Shown here piece by piece: positions 49,370 through 57,749 of a stretch of 64,000 nucleotides of DNA (within the stretch, counting starts at the first letter, position 1; every line of letters begins with the position of its first letter). Below the pieces are notes generated by a model that searched no databases, was not told the origin of the DNA, and saw only the letters and a program-made list of their open reading frames with translations. Location of the stretch: positions 1 through 64,000 of the forward strand of contig NZ_BCQR01000020.1 in assembly GCF_001552175.1 (NCBI RefSeq). Reading direction: 5' to 3'. Source of the stretch: Actinomadura kijaniata NBRC 14229. GTDB taxonomy: Bacteria > Actinomycetota > Actinomycetes > Streptosporangiales > Streptosporangiaceae. A program made the position numbers and the translations under genes.

Positions 49370-49389
49370 CCATTGTCACCCTGGAGTTG

Positions 49390-49406
49390 ACCGAACGACA
49401 TTCGGT
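49390..49406. promoter_or_regulatory. Palindrome ACCGAA-N5-TTCGGT upstream of the thiolase-like gene (copy 2)
   Basis: ACCGAACGACATTCGGT, 46 bases before the thiolase ATG. It overlaps a -10-like TAGCGT (49406-49411), the same element that follows the copy at 52024. Consistent with a repressor site on the promoter of the thiolase-DUF35 operon. Confidence 0.65.
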
Positions 49407-49452
49407 AGCGTGCCGGGGTATCCGTCCCGCGAGGAGGCTTCGGCGGTGATCC

Positions 49453-50619
49453 ATGGGTGAGGGCGCGAGCATCGTCGGGCTCGGCATGACCGAGCTCGGC
49501 CGGGTGTACGGGCGCAGCCCGCGTCGGCTGGCGGCCGACGCGGTGCGGCGCGCGGTCGCCGACGCGGGCCTGTCCCTGCCGGACCTGGACGGCCTGCTGG
49601 TCAGCCACGGCATGGGCGGCTCCCCCGGCATCGAGCTGGCCGACTCCCTCGGCCTGCGCGACCTGCGGCTGCTGACGCAGATGAACGCGTTCGGCGCGAC
49701 CGCCGGGGCGATGGTGGCGTACGCGGCGATGTCGGTGCTGAGCGGCGCGGCGACGACGGTGGCGTGCGTGTTCGCCGACGCGCCGCTGAAGCCGAGGCAG
49801 TCGGCCGGGTCGGCGTACCACCGGGACGCCCCCGAGTGGTACGGGTTCGGCGGGATGACGGCGGCGCTGGGGTTCCGCAGCGTGAACGCGTTCTACGCCC
49901 TGGCCGCGCGGCGGCACATGGAGCGGTACGGCACCACCAGCGAGCAGCTCGGCGCGATCGCCGTCAGCACGCGGCGGTGGGCCGCGATGAACCCGCTGGC
50001 GCAGATGCGCGACCCGATCACGGTCGAGGACCACCAGAACTCGCGCTGGGTCGCCGAGCCGCTGCACCTGCTGGACTGCTGCCTGGTGTCCAACGGCGCG
50101 ATCGCGGTCGTCGTCACCGGCGCGGACCGGGCGCGGGACCTGGCGCAGCCGCCGGTGCACCTGTGGGGCTGGGGCCAGGGGCATCCGGGGCACCGCAGGG
50201 AGCGGGGCAGCGAGTTCGGGCTGCGGACCGGCGCGGCGACGTCCGGCCCGGTCGCGATGAAGATGGCCGGGGTCACGCCCGACGACATCGACGTCTGCCA
50301 GCTGTACGACTGCTACACCTACACGGTGCTGGTGTCGCTGGAGGACTACGGCTTCTGCGGCAAGGGCGAGGGCGGCGCGTTCGCCGCGTCCGGCGCGCTC
50401 GGCCCCGGCGGGTCGCTGCCCACCAACACCGGCGGCGGCCAGCTGTCCGGCTACTACATGTGGGGCATGACGCCGCTGTCGGAGGCCGTCATCCAGGGAC
50501 GCGGCCAGGGCGGCGAACGCCAGGCGGACCGCAACGACCTGATCCTGGTCAGCGGCAACGGCGGCATCCTCGACCACCACTCCACGCTGATCCTCAGCCC
50601 GCACGCGAAGGGGACCTGA
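49453..50619 (+). CDS. Thiolase-like protein of the lipid-transfer (Ltp) type
   Basis: A 388-residue thiolase-fold protein. The canonical nucleophile region reads NAFGATAG at residues 78-85, so the thiolase Cys is missing, and the C-terminal His/Cys motifs are replaced by GGGQLSGYYMWGMTP. Together with QLYDCYTYTV this is the pattern of SCP-x/Ltp-type aldolases, which cleave beta-hydroxyacyl-CoAs in steroid side-chain degradation using tyrosines and need a DUF35 partner. Such a partner follows at once. Activity and substrate remain inferred. Confidence 0.85.
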   Translation: MGEGASIVGLGMTELGRVYGRSPRRLAADAVRRAVADAGLSLPDLDGLLVSHGMGGSPGIELADSLGLRDLRLLTQMNAFGATAGAMVAYAAMSVLSGAATTVACVFADAPLKPRQSAGSAYHRDAPEWYGFGGMTAALGFRSVNAFYALAARRHMERYGTTSEQLGAIAVSTRRWAAMNPLAQMRDPITVEDHQNSRWVAEPLHLLDCCLVSNGAIAVVVTGADRARDLAQPPVHLWGWGQGHPGHRRERGSEFGLRTGAATSGPVAMKMAGVTPDDIDVCQLYDCYTYTVLVSLEDYGFCGKGEGGAFAASGALGPGGSLPTNTGGGQLSGYYMWGMTPLSEAVIQGRGQGGERQADRNDLILVSGNGGILDHHSTLILSPHAKGT

Positions 50620-50621
50620 CG

Positions 50622-51023
50622 GTGGACATCGGCATCCTGCGCCGCGACGGCCGCACCGACCCGTTCTTCGACGGCGCCGCCGCCGACCGGCTGGTGGTCC
50701 GGCGGTGCGTCCCGTGCGACCGCTGGTTCGCGCCCGACCAGGGCGACTGTCCCGGGTGCGGCTCCACCGGGCTGGAGTGGGCGCGGGCGTCGGGGACGGC
50801 GACGCTGGTGGCGTGGACGGTCACGCACGCCAAGCCGCGCGAGGACGGGGCCGTTCCGCCTCCGGCGTACCTGGCGCTGGTGGAGCTGCCGGAGGGGCCG
50901 TGGCTGCACGCGCGGCTGGACGGGGTGGACCCCGCGTCCCTGCGCGAGGGGCTGCCGCTGAGGGCGGCGTTCGAGCACCCGGCCGAGGGCGAGTCGTACG
51001 TACTGTTCCGCCCCGCGTCCTGA
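50622..51023 (+). CDS. DUF35 OB-fold/zinc-ribbon partner protein
   Basis: A 133-residue acyl-CoA-associated DUF35 protein. A rubredoxin-like zinc ribbon (CVPCDRWFAPDQGDCPGCGS) is followed by an OB-fold (GTATLVAWTVTHAKP onward). GTG start two bases after the thiolase-like gene. These proteins form obligate complexes with thiolase-fold Ltp aldolases or hydratases, channelling CoA substrates. Confidence 0.88.
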   Translation: MDIGILRRDGRTDPFFDGAAADRLVVRRCVPCDRWFAPDQGDCPGCGSTGLEWARASGTATLVAWTVTHAKPREDGAVPPPAYLALVELPEGPWLHARLDGVDPASLREGLPLRAAFEHPAEGESYVLFRPAS

Positions 51024-51066
51024 CCGGCGGGCCCGCGCGCGCCCCCGGTGCGTGAGACTGGGGGCC

Positions 51067-52047
51067 ATGGAAGCCAAGGAGCTGTACCCGCCGGTCGAGC
51101 CGCACGAGTCGGGCATGCTCGACGTCGGGGACGGCAACGAGATCTACTGGGAGGTCTGCGGGAACCCCGGCGGCAAGCCGGTGGTGTTCCTGCACGGCGG
51201 ACCGGGCAGCGGATGCTCGCCCGACCACCGGCGGCTGTTCGACCCCGACGCCTACCGGATCGTGCTGTTCGACCAGCGCAACTGCGGACGTTCCCTGCCG
51301 CACGCCGCCGAGCCCGACATCGACCTGTCCGCGAACACCACGGCGAACCTGGTCGCGGACATGGAGAAGCTGCGCGAGCACCTGGGCGTGGACCGGTGGA
51401 TGGTGTTCGGCGGGTCGTGGGGCAGCACGCTCGCGCTCGCCTACTCGCAGGCGCATCCCGGGCGAGTGACGGAGATCGTGCTGCGCGGCGTGTACCTGGC
51501 GCTGCCCTCGGACGAGCCGTGGTGCTTCGCCGAGGGCGGGGTGTCGCGGCTGTTCCCCGACGCGTGGGAGAGGTTCCGGGACCACATCCCCGAGGACGAG
51601 CGCGGCGACTACCTGGCCGCCTACGCGCGCCGCCTCGCCGACCCGGACCCGGCGGTGCACGTTCCGGCGGCGCTGGCATGGACGCGCTGGGAGAACACGA
51701 CCGCGACGCTGCTGCCCCCGCCCGGGGAGGACGAGGAGGAGCGGGCGGCGGTCGCGGTGGCGCGCCTGGAGAACCGCTACTTCGGCAACGGGTGCTTCCT
51801 GGAGCCCGGCCAGCTTCTGCGGGACGCCCCCCGCCTGCGCGGCATCCCCGGTGTGATCGTGAACGGGCGCTACGACATGCTGACCCCGCCGGACGCCGCG
51901 TGGCTGCTGCACCGGGCCTGGCCGGACCCGGAGCTGCACATCGTCCCGGACGCCGGGCACGCCTTCGACGAGCCGGGGACGCTCCGGCGGCTGCTGGAGG
52001 CGACCGATCGGTTCCGGCCCTGGACCGAACGGCATTCGGTCCTCTAG
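51067..52047 (+). CDS. pip: Proline iminopeptidase (second paralogue)
   Basis: A 326-residue S33 peptidase parallel to that at 39868, with [26 protein letters not shown] and the acid/His in NGRYDMLTPP and PDAGHAFDEPG. Bases 51088-51306 are almost the same as in the first copy, while the cap domain and C-terminal half differ considerably, so the enzymes may differ in specificity. ATG at 51067 is chosen by match to the paralogue. Its 3' end carries an operator-like palindrome for the next gene. Confidence 0.92.
   Translation: MEAKELYPPVEPHESGMLDVGDGNEIYWEVCGNPGGKPVVFLHGGPGSGCSPDHRRLFDPDAYRIVLFDQRNCGRSLPHAAEPDIDLSANTTANLVADMEKLREHLGVDRWMVFGGSWGSTLALAYSQAHPGRVTEIVLRGVYLALPSDEPWCFAEGGVSRLFPDAWERFRDHIPEDERGDYLAAYARRLADPDPAVHVPAALAWTRWENTTATLLPPPGEDEEERAAVAVARLENRYFGNGCFLEPGQLLRDAPRLRGIPGVIVNGRYDMLTPPDAAWLLHRAWPDPELHIVPDAGHAFDEPGTLRRLLEATDRFRPWTERHSVL
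51088..51306 (+). repeat. Near-identical tract shared with 39901-40119
   Basis: Counterpart of the tract in the first iminopeptidase gene; three mismatches in 219 bases. Confidence 0.85.
52024..52040. promoter_or_regulatory. Palindrome ACCGAA-N5-TTCGGT upstream of the nitronate monooxygenase (copy 3)
   Basis: ACCGAACGGCATTCGGT, within the last codons of pip, 16 bases before the next ATG. It fills the spacer between TGGACC (52021-52026) and TAGCGT (52045-52050), 18 bases apart; transcription would start at or near the ATG at 52057, giving a leaderless mRNA. A repressor here would block RNA polymerase directly. Confidence 0.68.
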
Positions 52048-52056
52048 CGTCGGGGC

Positions 52057-53205
52057 ATGCGCACCGAGGTCTGCGAGACGTTCGGGATCGAGTTCCCGCT
52101 GTTCGCCTTCAGCCACTGCCGGGACGTGGTCGCGGCCGTCACCAACGCGGGCGGGATGGGCGTGCTGGGCGCCGTCGCCTACACGCCCGACCGCCTGGAG
52201 GAGGAGCTGCGCTGGATCGACGCGCACGTCGCGGGCCGCCCCTACGGCGTCGACGTGCTGGTCCCCGCGAAGATCGACGAGTCCGCCGAACGGGCCGGGC
52301 GCGGCGAGGGCGGGCTGGAGACGATGCTGGCGGCCGTTCCGCAGGAGCACTGGGAGTTCCTGTTCGGGCTCTTCGAGAGGTACGGGGTGCCGCTCCCCGA
52401 CTTCGAGAAGGCGAGGAAGGGCCACTCGCGCGGCGGCACGCAGGTCACCAGGGAGGGCGCGGCCGAGCTGATCGAGGTGTCGCTCGCCCACCCGATCCGC
52501 CTGATCGCCAGCGCGCTGGGCACCCCGCCGCCGCTCATGGTGGACCGGGCGAAGGAGAGCGGCGTCCCGGTCGCGGCCCTGGTGGGCACGGCCGAGCACG
52601 CCCGCCGCCAGGCGGCCGCCGGGGTGGACCTGATCGTCGCGCAGGGCGGCGAGGCCGGCGGCCACACCGGCGAGATCTCCACGATGGTCCTGGTCCCCGA
52701 GGTGGTGGACGAGGTCGCCCCGCTCCCGGTCCTGGCGGCCGGGGGCATCGCGACGGGCCGCCAGATGGCCGCCGCGATGGCCCTCGGCGCGTCCGGCGTG
52801 TGGTGCGGCTCGGTCTGGCTGACCACCGAGGAGGCCGAGACCCCGCTCCCGGTCAAGGCGAAGATGCTGGCCGCGACGTCCCGGGACACGGTCCGTTCCC
52901 GGTCCCGCACGGGCAAGCCCGCCCGTCAGCTCCGCTCCGCCTGGACCGACGAGTGGGAGGGCCCGGACAGCCCCGGCGCGCTCGGCATGCCCCTCCAGAT
53001 GATCATCGCCGAGGGCGCGATGCGCCAGATCAACAAGGTCGCCGAGACGGGCAACCCCGGAGCCCGCGAGCTGGCCAACTACTTCGTGGGCCAGGTGGTG
53101 GGCCAGATGAACGCGGTGCGGCCGGCCCGCCGCGTCGTCCACGACATGATCGAGGAGTTCGCCGACGCGGTCGCCCGCCTGAACACCATCACCGGCGACC
53201 ACTGA
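52057..53205 (+). CDS. Nitronate monooxygenase-family flavoprotein
   Basis: A 382-residue FMN TIM-barrel protein of the nitronate monooxygenase/2-nitropropane dioxygenase family. Marks are FPLFAFSHCRDVVAAVTNAGG, the phosphate loop VLAAGGIATGRQMAAAMALG and AQGGEAGGHTGEI with the catalytic His. Long insertions around 75-135 and the AGGHTG-type end are like members found in steroid or lipid catabolic regions rather than classic nitroalkane oxidisers. Shares its operator with the thiolase-DUF35 and esterase genes. Confidence 0.88.
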   Translation: MRTEVCETFGIEFPLFAFSHCRDVVAAVTNAGGMGVLGAVAYTPDRLEEELRWIDAHVAGRPYGVDVLVPAKIDESAERAGRGEGGLETMLAAVPQEHWEFLFGLFERYGVPLPDFEKARKGHSRGGTQVTREGAAELIEVSLAHPIRLIASALGTPPPLMVDRAKESGVPVAALVGTAEHARRQAAAGVDLIVAQGGEAGGHTGEISTMVLVPEVVDEVAPLPVLAAGGIATGRQMAAAMALGASGVWCGSVWLTTEEAETPLPVKAKMLAATSRDTVRSRSRTGKPARQLRSAWTDEWEGPDSPGALGMPLQMIIAEGAMRQINKVAETGNPGARELANYFVGQVVGQMNAVRPARRVVHDMIEEFADAVARLNTITGDH

Positions 53206-53316
53206 GAGCTCCGGGGCGGCCGTTTCGGAGGTGGCCCGCGGGGTAGCCGCACACCGGACGGACCACGGTGCGCCGGACGCCGACGGCGCACCGGCCGGGC
53301 GGGGAGGGGACGGGTC

Positions 53317-54066
53317 GTGCCGGAGGTGGTGCAGGCCGCGGGCTGGGGGTTGCTGGCCGGTTCGGCGCTGGTGCTGGGGGCGCTGGTCGGCTACCTGGTG
53401 CGGATCCCGGCGCGGGTGGTGGCCGGGGTGATGGCCTTCGGCAGCGGCGTGCTGCTGTCGGCGGTGTCGTTCGAGCTGATCGCCGAGGCGAACGAGCGCG
53501 GCGGCCTGACGCCGACCGTGATCGGGGCGGTGACCGGCGCGGTCGTCTACGCCGGGGCCAACATGCTGCTCGCCCGGCGCGGAGCGCGGCACCGCAAGCG
53601 CTCGGGCGGGCAGCAGAGCTCCGAGGGGGAGCGGCCGGGGTCGGGCACGGCGATCGCGCTGGGCGCGCTGCTGGACGGGGTGCCGGAGTCGATGGTGATC
53701 GGCGTCAGCCTGCTGGGCGGCGGCACGGTGAGCGCCGTCACGGTGGCCGCGGTGTTCATCAGCAACGTGCCCGAGGGCCTGTCCAGCGCCGCGGGGATGC
53801 GGCGCTCCGGACGCGGCCGCCGGTACGTGTTCGGGCTGTGGAGCGGCATCGCGCTGATCAGCGCCGCAGCGTCGGTGGTCGGCTACGCCGCGCTCGGCGA
53901 CGCCCCCGCGAGCGTGCTGGCCGCCGTCACCGCACTGGCCGGCGGCGCGATCCTCACCATGATCGCCGACACGATGATCCCCGAGGCGTTCGAGGACGCG
54001 CACCTGCTGACGGGCCTGATCACCATGGTCGGCTTCCTCGCCGCGTTCGCCCTGTCCCACGCCTGA
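53317..54066 (+). CDS. ZIP-family-like membrane transporter
   Basis: A 249-residue membrane protein with about eight helices, arranged as in ZIP metal transporters. The two motifs at the metal site read LLDGVPESMVIG and FISNVPEGLSSA: the Pro-Glu pairs remain but the usual His residues are Asp or Ser. So divalent metal transport is possible but not assured. A Ser/Gln/Glu-rich loop at ~90-110 divides the halves. GTG start with GGGGAGGGGA upstream. Confidence 0.78.
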   Translation: MPEVVQAAGWGLLAGSALVLGALVGYLVRIPARVVAGVMAFGSGVLLSAVSFELIAEANERGGLTPTVIGAVTGAVVYAGANMLLARRGARHRKRSGGQQSSEGERPGSGTAIALGALLDGVPESMVIGVSLLGGGTVSAVTVAAVFISNVPEGLSSAAGMRRSGRGRRYVFGLWSGIALISAAASVVGYAALGDAPASVLAAVTALAGGAILTMIADTMIPEAFEDAHLLTGLITMVGFLAAFALSHA

Positions 54067-54092
54067 CCCCGGGCCTGCGGGGGAGATCCGAC

Positions 54093-54111
54093 GGCGTCCC
54101 CGACGGACGCC
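54093..54111. terminator. Hairpin between convergent genes
   Basis: GGCGTCC-CCGAC-GGACGCC, perfect 7-bp arms, 27 bases after the ZIP-like gene. It may end transcripts from both sides. Confidence 0.45.
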
Positions 54112-54192
54112 CCCGGCCGGGCGGGCACCGAATCCGCGCGGATCACGGGACCGCGAACTCCACTCCGCCCGAAGGGAGGAAGGTCTCACCGC

Positions 54193-54948
54193 TCACCCGA
54201 CCTCCATGGTGAAACCGTAGTAGGCGCGCCAGTGCGGGGCCGGGTGCCCCGGCGGCAGCGGCACGCCCGGCAACGGCGGGATCGTCACCGCCTCCCAGTC
54301 GACGGTCCCGGTAGGGCCTTCCGGCAGGGCCGCAGTGCCGATCCTCTCGCCTCGGGAATAGGAGGTAAGGGTGAGTGCACCGGCCAGGACCTCGTGGTCC
54401 AGCCATGAGTCGCAGGCCCAGCGCAGCTCGTCGGGATCGGTGACGACCAGTTGGACCGTGGTGCACACCGAGCCGCTCCACAGCTCCGTCCGGACCCGGT
54501 GGTAGTCGTAAGGGAAAACCCCGCTCTCCTCCTCCGGGTAGTCGCCCCCGCCGGACACTTCGGCGAGCGCGGCCAGGCACGCCTTGGGCGTGGGCGCTTC
54601 GGGGTCGTCGCGCAGGACGCCGCCGAGCAGCTCCACGGCCTCCTCCCGTCGACGCGCGTTCGCGGCTTCGATCGCGGCCACGTCGACGTCCGGAGCGATC
54701 TCGATGATGTTCCGCCACTCCGCGACCTGCGTGACCAGCAGGCTGCCCAGCAGCGTGCGGGCCAGCGCGTCACCGGGACGGGCGGCGACCGCGGCGCGCA
54801 ACCACGGCTCGCCCGACCAGACCGGTTCCTCCTCCCCCACGACCACACTCGGAAGCAGGCCCAGCAACCGTCCGTACTCCCGGGCGGCCTCGCCATCGCC
54901 GTCCTGCGCCGCCGTCCGCAACGCGGCCACCCGTTCAGAGAAGATCAT
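54193..54948 (-). CDS. Hypothetical protein with N-terminal helical repeats
   Basis: A 251-residue protein I cannot assign to a family. Residues ~1-120 are helical and Ala/Glu-rich with TPR-like spacing (AAREYGRLLGLLPSVV, PGDALARTLLGSLLVTQVAE); the C-terminal half is beta-rich with many Trp, Tyr and Asp (SGVFPYDYHRVRTELWSGS). No signal or membrane segment. ATG (MIFSERVAALR) preferred; 54975 is possible. Convergent with the ZIP-like gene. Confidence 0.7.
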   Translation of the reverse strand: MIFSERVAALRTAAQDGDGEAAREYGRLLGLLPSVVVGEEEPVWSGEPWLRAAVAARPGDALARTLLGSLLVTQVAEWRNIIEIAPDVDVAAIEAANARRREEAVELLGGVLRDDPEAPTPKACLAALAEVSGGGDYPEEESGVFPYDYHRVRTELWSGSVCTTVQLVVTDPDELRWACDSWLDHEVLAGALTLTSYSRGERIGTAALPEGPTGTVDWEAVTIPPLPGVPLPPGHPAPHWRAYYGFTMEVG

Positions 54949-55067
54949 CACGCCGGCGCACGCTACACGCATCACGCCCCTTCACCATCAAGCGCCATGA
55001 AGAAGCAATGAGACCCATGTCGTGACACAGGGGGATAAGAGGTAGATCGCACGGGTACGCCTCGGGC

Positions 55068-55760
55068 ATGGGGCTGCGGCGAGGCGTGGTGGTCGGGTAC
55101 GGCCTCCTCGTCGCGGCCATGGCGCTCGTCACCGTGGACGTGCTGGCCGACGGCCCGCTCCGGGAGCTGGACTTCGCCCTCCACCGGCTGTGCGCCCGCC
55201 ATGTGCGCGGCGTGTGGTGGGAGATGGCCAACGCGGTCACGCAGCTCGGGCAGCGCGGCGTGCTGTTGCAGGCCATCGTGCCGCTGGCGGTCGTCGCCGC
55301 GATCCGGCGGCGGTCGCCGCGTCCCCCGCTGGCGGCCGCACTGATCATCGTGGTGCTGTCCTACCTCCAGGTCACGCTGAAGGCACAGATCCCCCGGACG
55401 TTCCCGTTCGGGGACACCGACGTGATCTTCGCGCAGGGCAACGCGTACCCGTCCGGGCACACCCTCAACGCGATCCTGCTCGTCTGGGTGATCCTCGAAC
55501 TGCTCGCGCTCGCCCTGCCCGCGGCGGCCCGGCGCCTGCCGCCGCGCCGCCGCCGCGCCCTCGCGCTGGCGTCGGGCGTGCTGGCGGCCGTGGCGCTCGT
55601 GCTGGCCGACGACCACTGGCTGACCGACGTGCTGTTCAGCCTGGCACTCGGCCCGCTCCTGCTCGACCTGCTGGTGAGACTGTCGCCGTTCACCGGCCGG
55701 GAGCGCCCCGAGGAGCGGCCGTCGCCGTCCGCCGACGCGGTCGGCTCCACGAGCGGCTGA
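55068..55760 (+). CDS. PAP2-family membrane phosphatase
   Basis: A 230-residue integral membrane protein with about six helices. PAP2 motifs: KAQIPRTFP (motif 1), YPSGHTLN (motif 2) and DDHWLTD (motif 3), but the Arg that normally stands six residues before the motif 3 His is Leu, so activity is uncertain. Likely dephosphorylates a lipid or prenyl phosphate on the outer face. The tail is Pro/Glu-rich and cytoplasmic or disordered. Confidence 0.85.
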   Translation: MGLRRGVVVGYGLLVAAMALVTVDVLADGPLRELDFALHRLCARHVRGVWWEMANAVTQLGQRGVLLQAIVPLAVVAAIRRRSPRPPLAAALIIVVLSYLQVTLKAQIPRTFPFGDTDVIFAQGNAYPSGHTLNAILLVWVILELLALALPAAARRLPPRRRRALALASGVLAAVALVLADDHWLTDVLFSLALGPLLLDLLVRLSPFTGRERPEERPSPSADAVGSTSG

Positions 55761-55778
55761 GCGGACCGCGGCGGGCCG

Positions 55779-56684
55779 TCAGCGTTGGGGCCGCGCGCCG
55801 CCCGCCTCCTCCAGGGCCTGGAGCAGGGTGCGCAGGGCCGGCTGGGGCGTGGCGCTCTCGCGGACGGCGGCGTGGACCACCCTGACCGGCTCCGGATGCC
55901 GCACCCTGCGCAGGACGATGCCCGCGTGGCGGCGGCCCGCCACGGCGATGCGGGGCAGGAGGCCCACGCCGAGGCCCGCCGCGACGAAACCCTGCGCGGT
56001 GGCGTAGTCCTCGCTCCCGGCCACGAAGTTCGGGCTGAAACCCGCCGTGGCGCAGGCGTCGAGGATCACGTCCAGGCACGGCCCCGGCGGCTCGCTGCCG
56101 ATCCACGGCTCCCCCGCGAGGTCGGCGAGGTCGATGACGCGGCGCGCGGCGAGCGGATGGTCGGCGGGCAGCGCGGCGAGGTAGGGGTCGTCCAGCAGGT
56201 GCACCAGGCGCAGGCCCGGGGGCGTGTCGGCGTGCGACCGGACCACGATCGCCAGGTCCGCGTCGCCCCGCTCGACCTCCAGCAGCGGGTCCTCGGGGTC
56301 GATCAGCGCGAGGTCGGCCCGCACCCCCGGATGCTCCCGGCGGAGCCGGGCCAGCGCGGGCGCCACCAGCGTGGGGCCGACCGAGGTGAAGTAGCGGACG
56401 GCCAGCCGTCCCGTGCGTCCGGCGCGCAGGTCGGCCAGCGCCGTCTCCGCCGCGGCCATGTCCTGGCTGATGATCGCCGTGTGCTCGGCCAGCAGCCGGC
56501 CCGCCGCCGTCGGCCGGACGCCCCGGCCGACCCGTTCGAGCAGGGTGGTCCCCACCTCCCGCTCCAGCGCCGCCACCTGCTGGCTCACCGCCGACGGCGT
56601 GTACCCGAGATGGGTCGCGGCCGACGTCACCGAACCGCTCGTGACCACCGCGCGCAGCACCAGCATCCGCCTCAGATCAAGCAT
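55779..56684 (-). CDS. LysR-family transcriptional regulator
   Basis: A 301-residue LTTR with an N-terminal winged HTH (VTSGSVTSAATHLGYTPSAV, residues 14-33) and a two-lobed periplasmic-binding-like effector domain (from ~95). Divergent from the EamA-type exporter at 56790 with 105 bases between, the classic setting of an LTTR activating its neighbour. ATG selected at the first conserved residue. Confidence 0.92.
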   Translation of the reverse strand: MLDLRRMLVLRAVVTSGSVTSAATHLGYTPSAVSQQVAALEREVGTTLLERVGRGVRPTAAGRLLAEHTAIISQDMAAAETALADLRAGRTGRLAVRYFTSVGPTLVAPALARLRREHPGVRADLALIDPEDPLLEVERGDADLAIVVRSHADTPPGLRLVHLLDDPYLAALPADHPLAARRVIDLADLAGEPWIGSEPPGPCLDVILDACATAGFSPNFVAGSEDYATAQGFVAAGLGVGLLPRIAVAGRRHAGIVLRRVRHPEPVRVVHAAVRESATPQPALRTLLQALEEAGGARPQR

Positions 56685-56789
56685 GTAGCAGAGCTTAACA
56701 ACGGTGCAGAACTTTTTGATTGTGCTTACCGGTCAGCCCGCGGCATCGTGTCCCGACGACAGGGCGACGACGTGGAGGGGGGCCGGGGC

Positions 56790-57749
56790 GTGACCGATTC
56801 CGCAGGCCGGACGTGGGCGGTGGCCCGGGTGGGCGTTCTCGCCCTGCTGTGGGGATCCACCTTCCTCTGGATCAAGCTGGCCCTGGAGGCCCTGTCCCCC
56901 GTTCAGGTCACCCTCGCCCGCTGCCTGCTCGGGACCGGCACGCTGCTGCTCCTGTGCCTGGTGTCACGGCGGGGCCTGCCGCGCGGCCGCGCCGTCTGGG
57001 GGCACCTGTTCGTCGCCGCCTTCTGGTGCAACGCCCTGCCCTTCGCGATGTACAGCCTCGGCCAGCAGACCGTCGACTCCGGGCTGGCCGGAGTGCTCAA
57101 CGCGACCACGCCGCTGTGGTCCCTGCTGCTCGGCATCGCGATCGGCACCGAGCGCGGCGTCCGGCCGGTGCGCCTGGGCGGCCTGCTGCTCGGGTTCGGC
57201 GGCGTCGTGCTGATCCTCGCCCCGTGGCAGGGGACGGTGCGGGTCGGCTGGGGCGCGTTCGCCATCGTCGTCGCGGCGGCGAGCTACGCGGTCGGCTTCG
57301 CCCACATGGGCCGCCACCTGGTGGGACGAGGGCACCCGACGCTGTCGCTGTCCACCGCCCAGCTCATGGCCGCCACCGCGCTGACCTCCCTGAGCCTGCC
57401 GGCCGGCGGCCTGGCGCCGGTCCGCTTCCACCCGGTGGGCCTGGCGGCGGTCGTGGTGCTCGGGATCTGCGCCACGGGGATCACCTTCCACCTCACCTAC
57501 CGGGTGATCGCCGACGAGGGCGCGACCAACGCCGCGACGGTCGGCTACCTGCTCCCGGTGGTGTCGGTGGGGCTCGGGGCCCTCGTGCTCGACGAGCCCT
57601 TCAGCCTCCGGATCGCCGTGGGCATGGCGGTCGTCCTGGCGGGCGTCGCCATGACGCGCCGGGCGAAGCCGGCCCCTCCCCCGCCCGCCCCCGCCGCGGC
57701 GGTCCCCCCTCGTCCCGAAGCCCACCGGACCACGGGAGCGGACCTGTGA
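56790..57749 (+). CDS. EamA/DMT-family transporter
   Basis: A 319-residue exporter of the drug/metabolite transporter superfamily: ten membrane helices as two EamA repeats (VLALLWGSTFLWIKLALEAL at the first, LGICATGITFHLTYRVIADE in the second). GTG start with GGAGGGGGG upstream. It overlaps the M17 peptidase by four bases (GTGA). Export of an amino acid or metabolite controlled by the divergent LysR is likely. Confidence 0.9.
   Translation: MTDSAGRTWAVARVGVLALLWGSTFLWIKLALEALSPVQVTLARCLLGTGTLLLLCLVSRRGLPRGRAVWGHLFVAAFWCNALPFAMYSLGQQTVDSGLAGVLNATTPLWSLLLGIAIGTERGVRPVRLGGLLLGFGGVVLILAPWQGTVRVGWGAFAIVVAAASYAVGFAHMGRHLVGRGHPTLSLSTAQLMAATALTSLSLPAGGLAPVRFHPVGLAAVVVLGICATGITFHLTYRVIADEGATNAATVGYLLPVVSVGLGALVLDEPFSLRIAVGMAVVLAGVAMTRRAKPAPPPPAPAAAVPPRPEAHRTTGADL

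Noticed and set aside
54127-54142. ATCCGCGCGGAT palindrome and an ACCGAA half-site near 54128
   Set aside because: Only one arm of the ACCGAA-N5-TTCGGT element is present and it lies between convergent genes, so no promoter role is supported.
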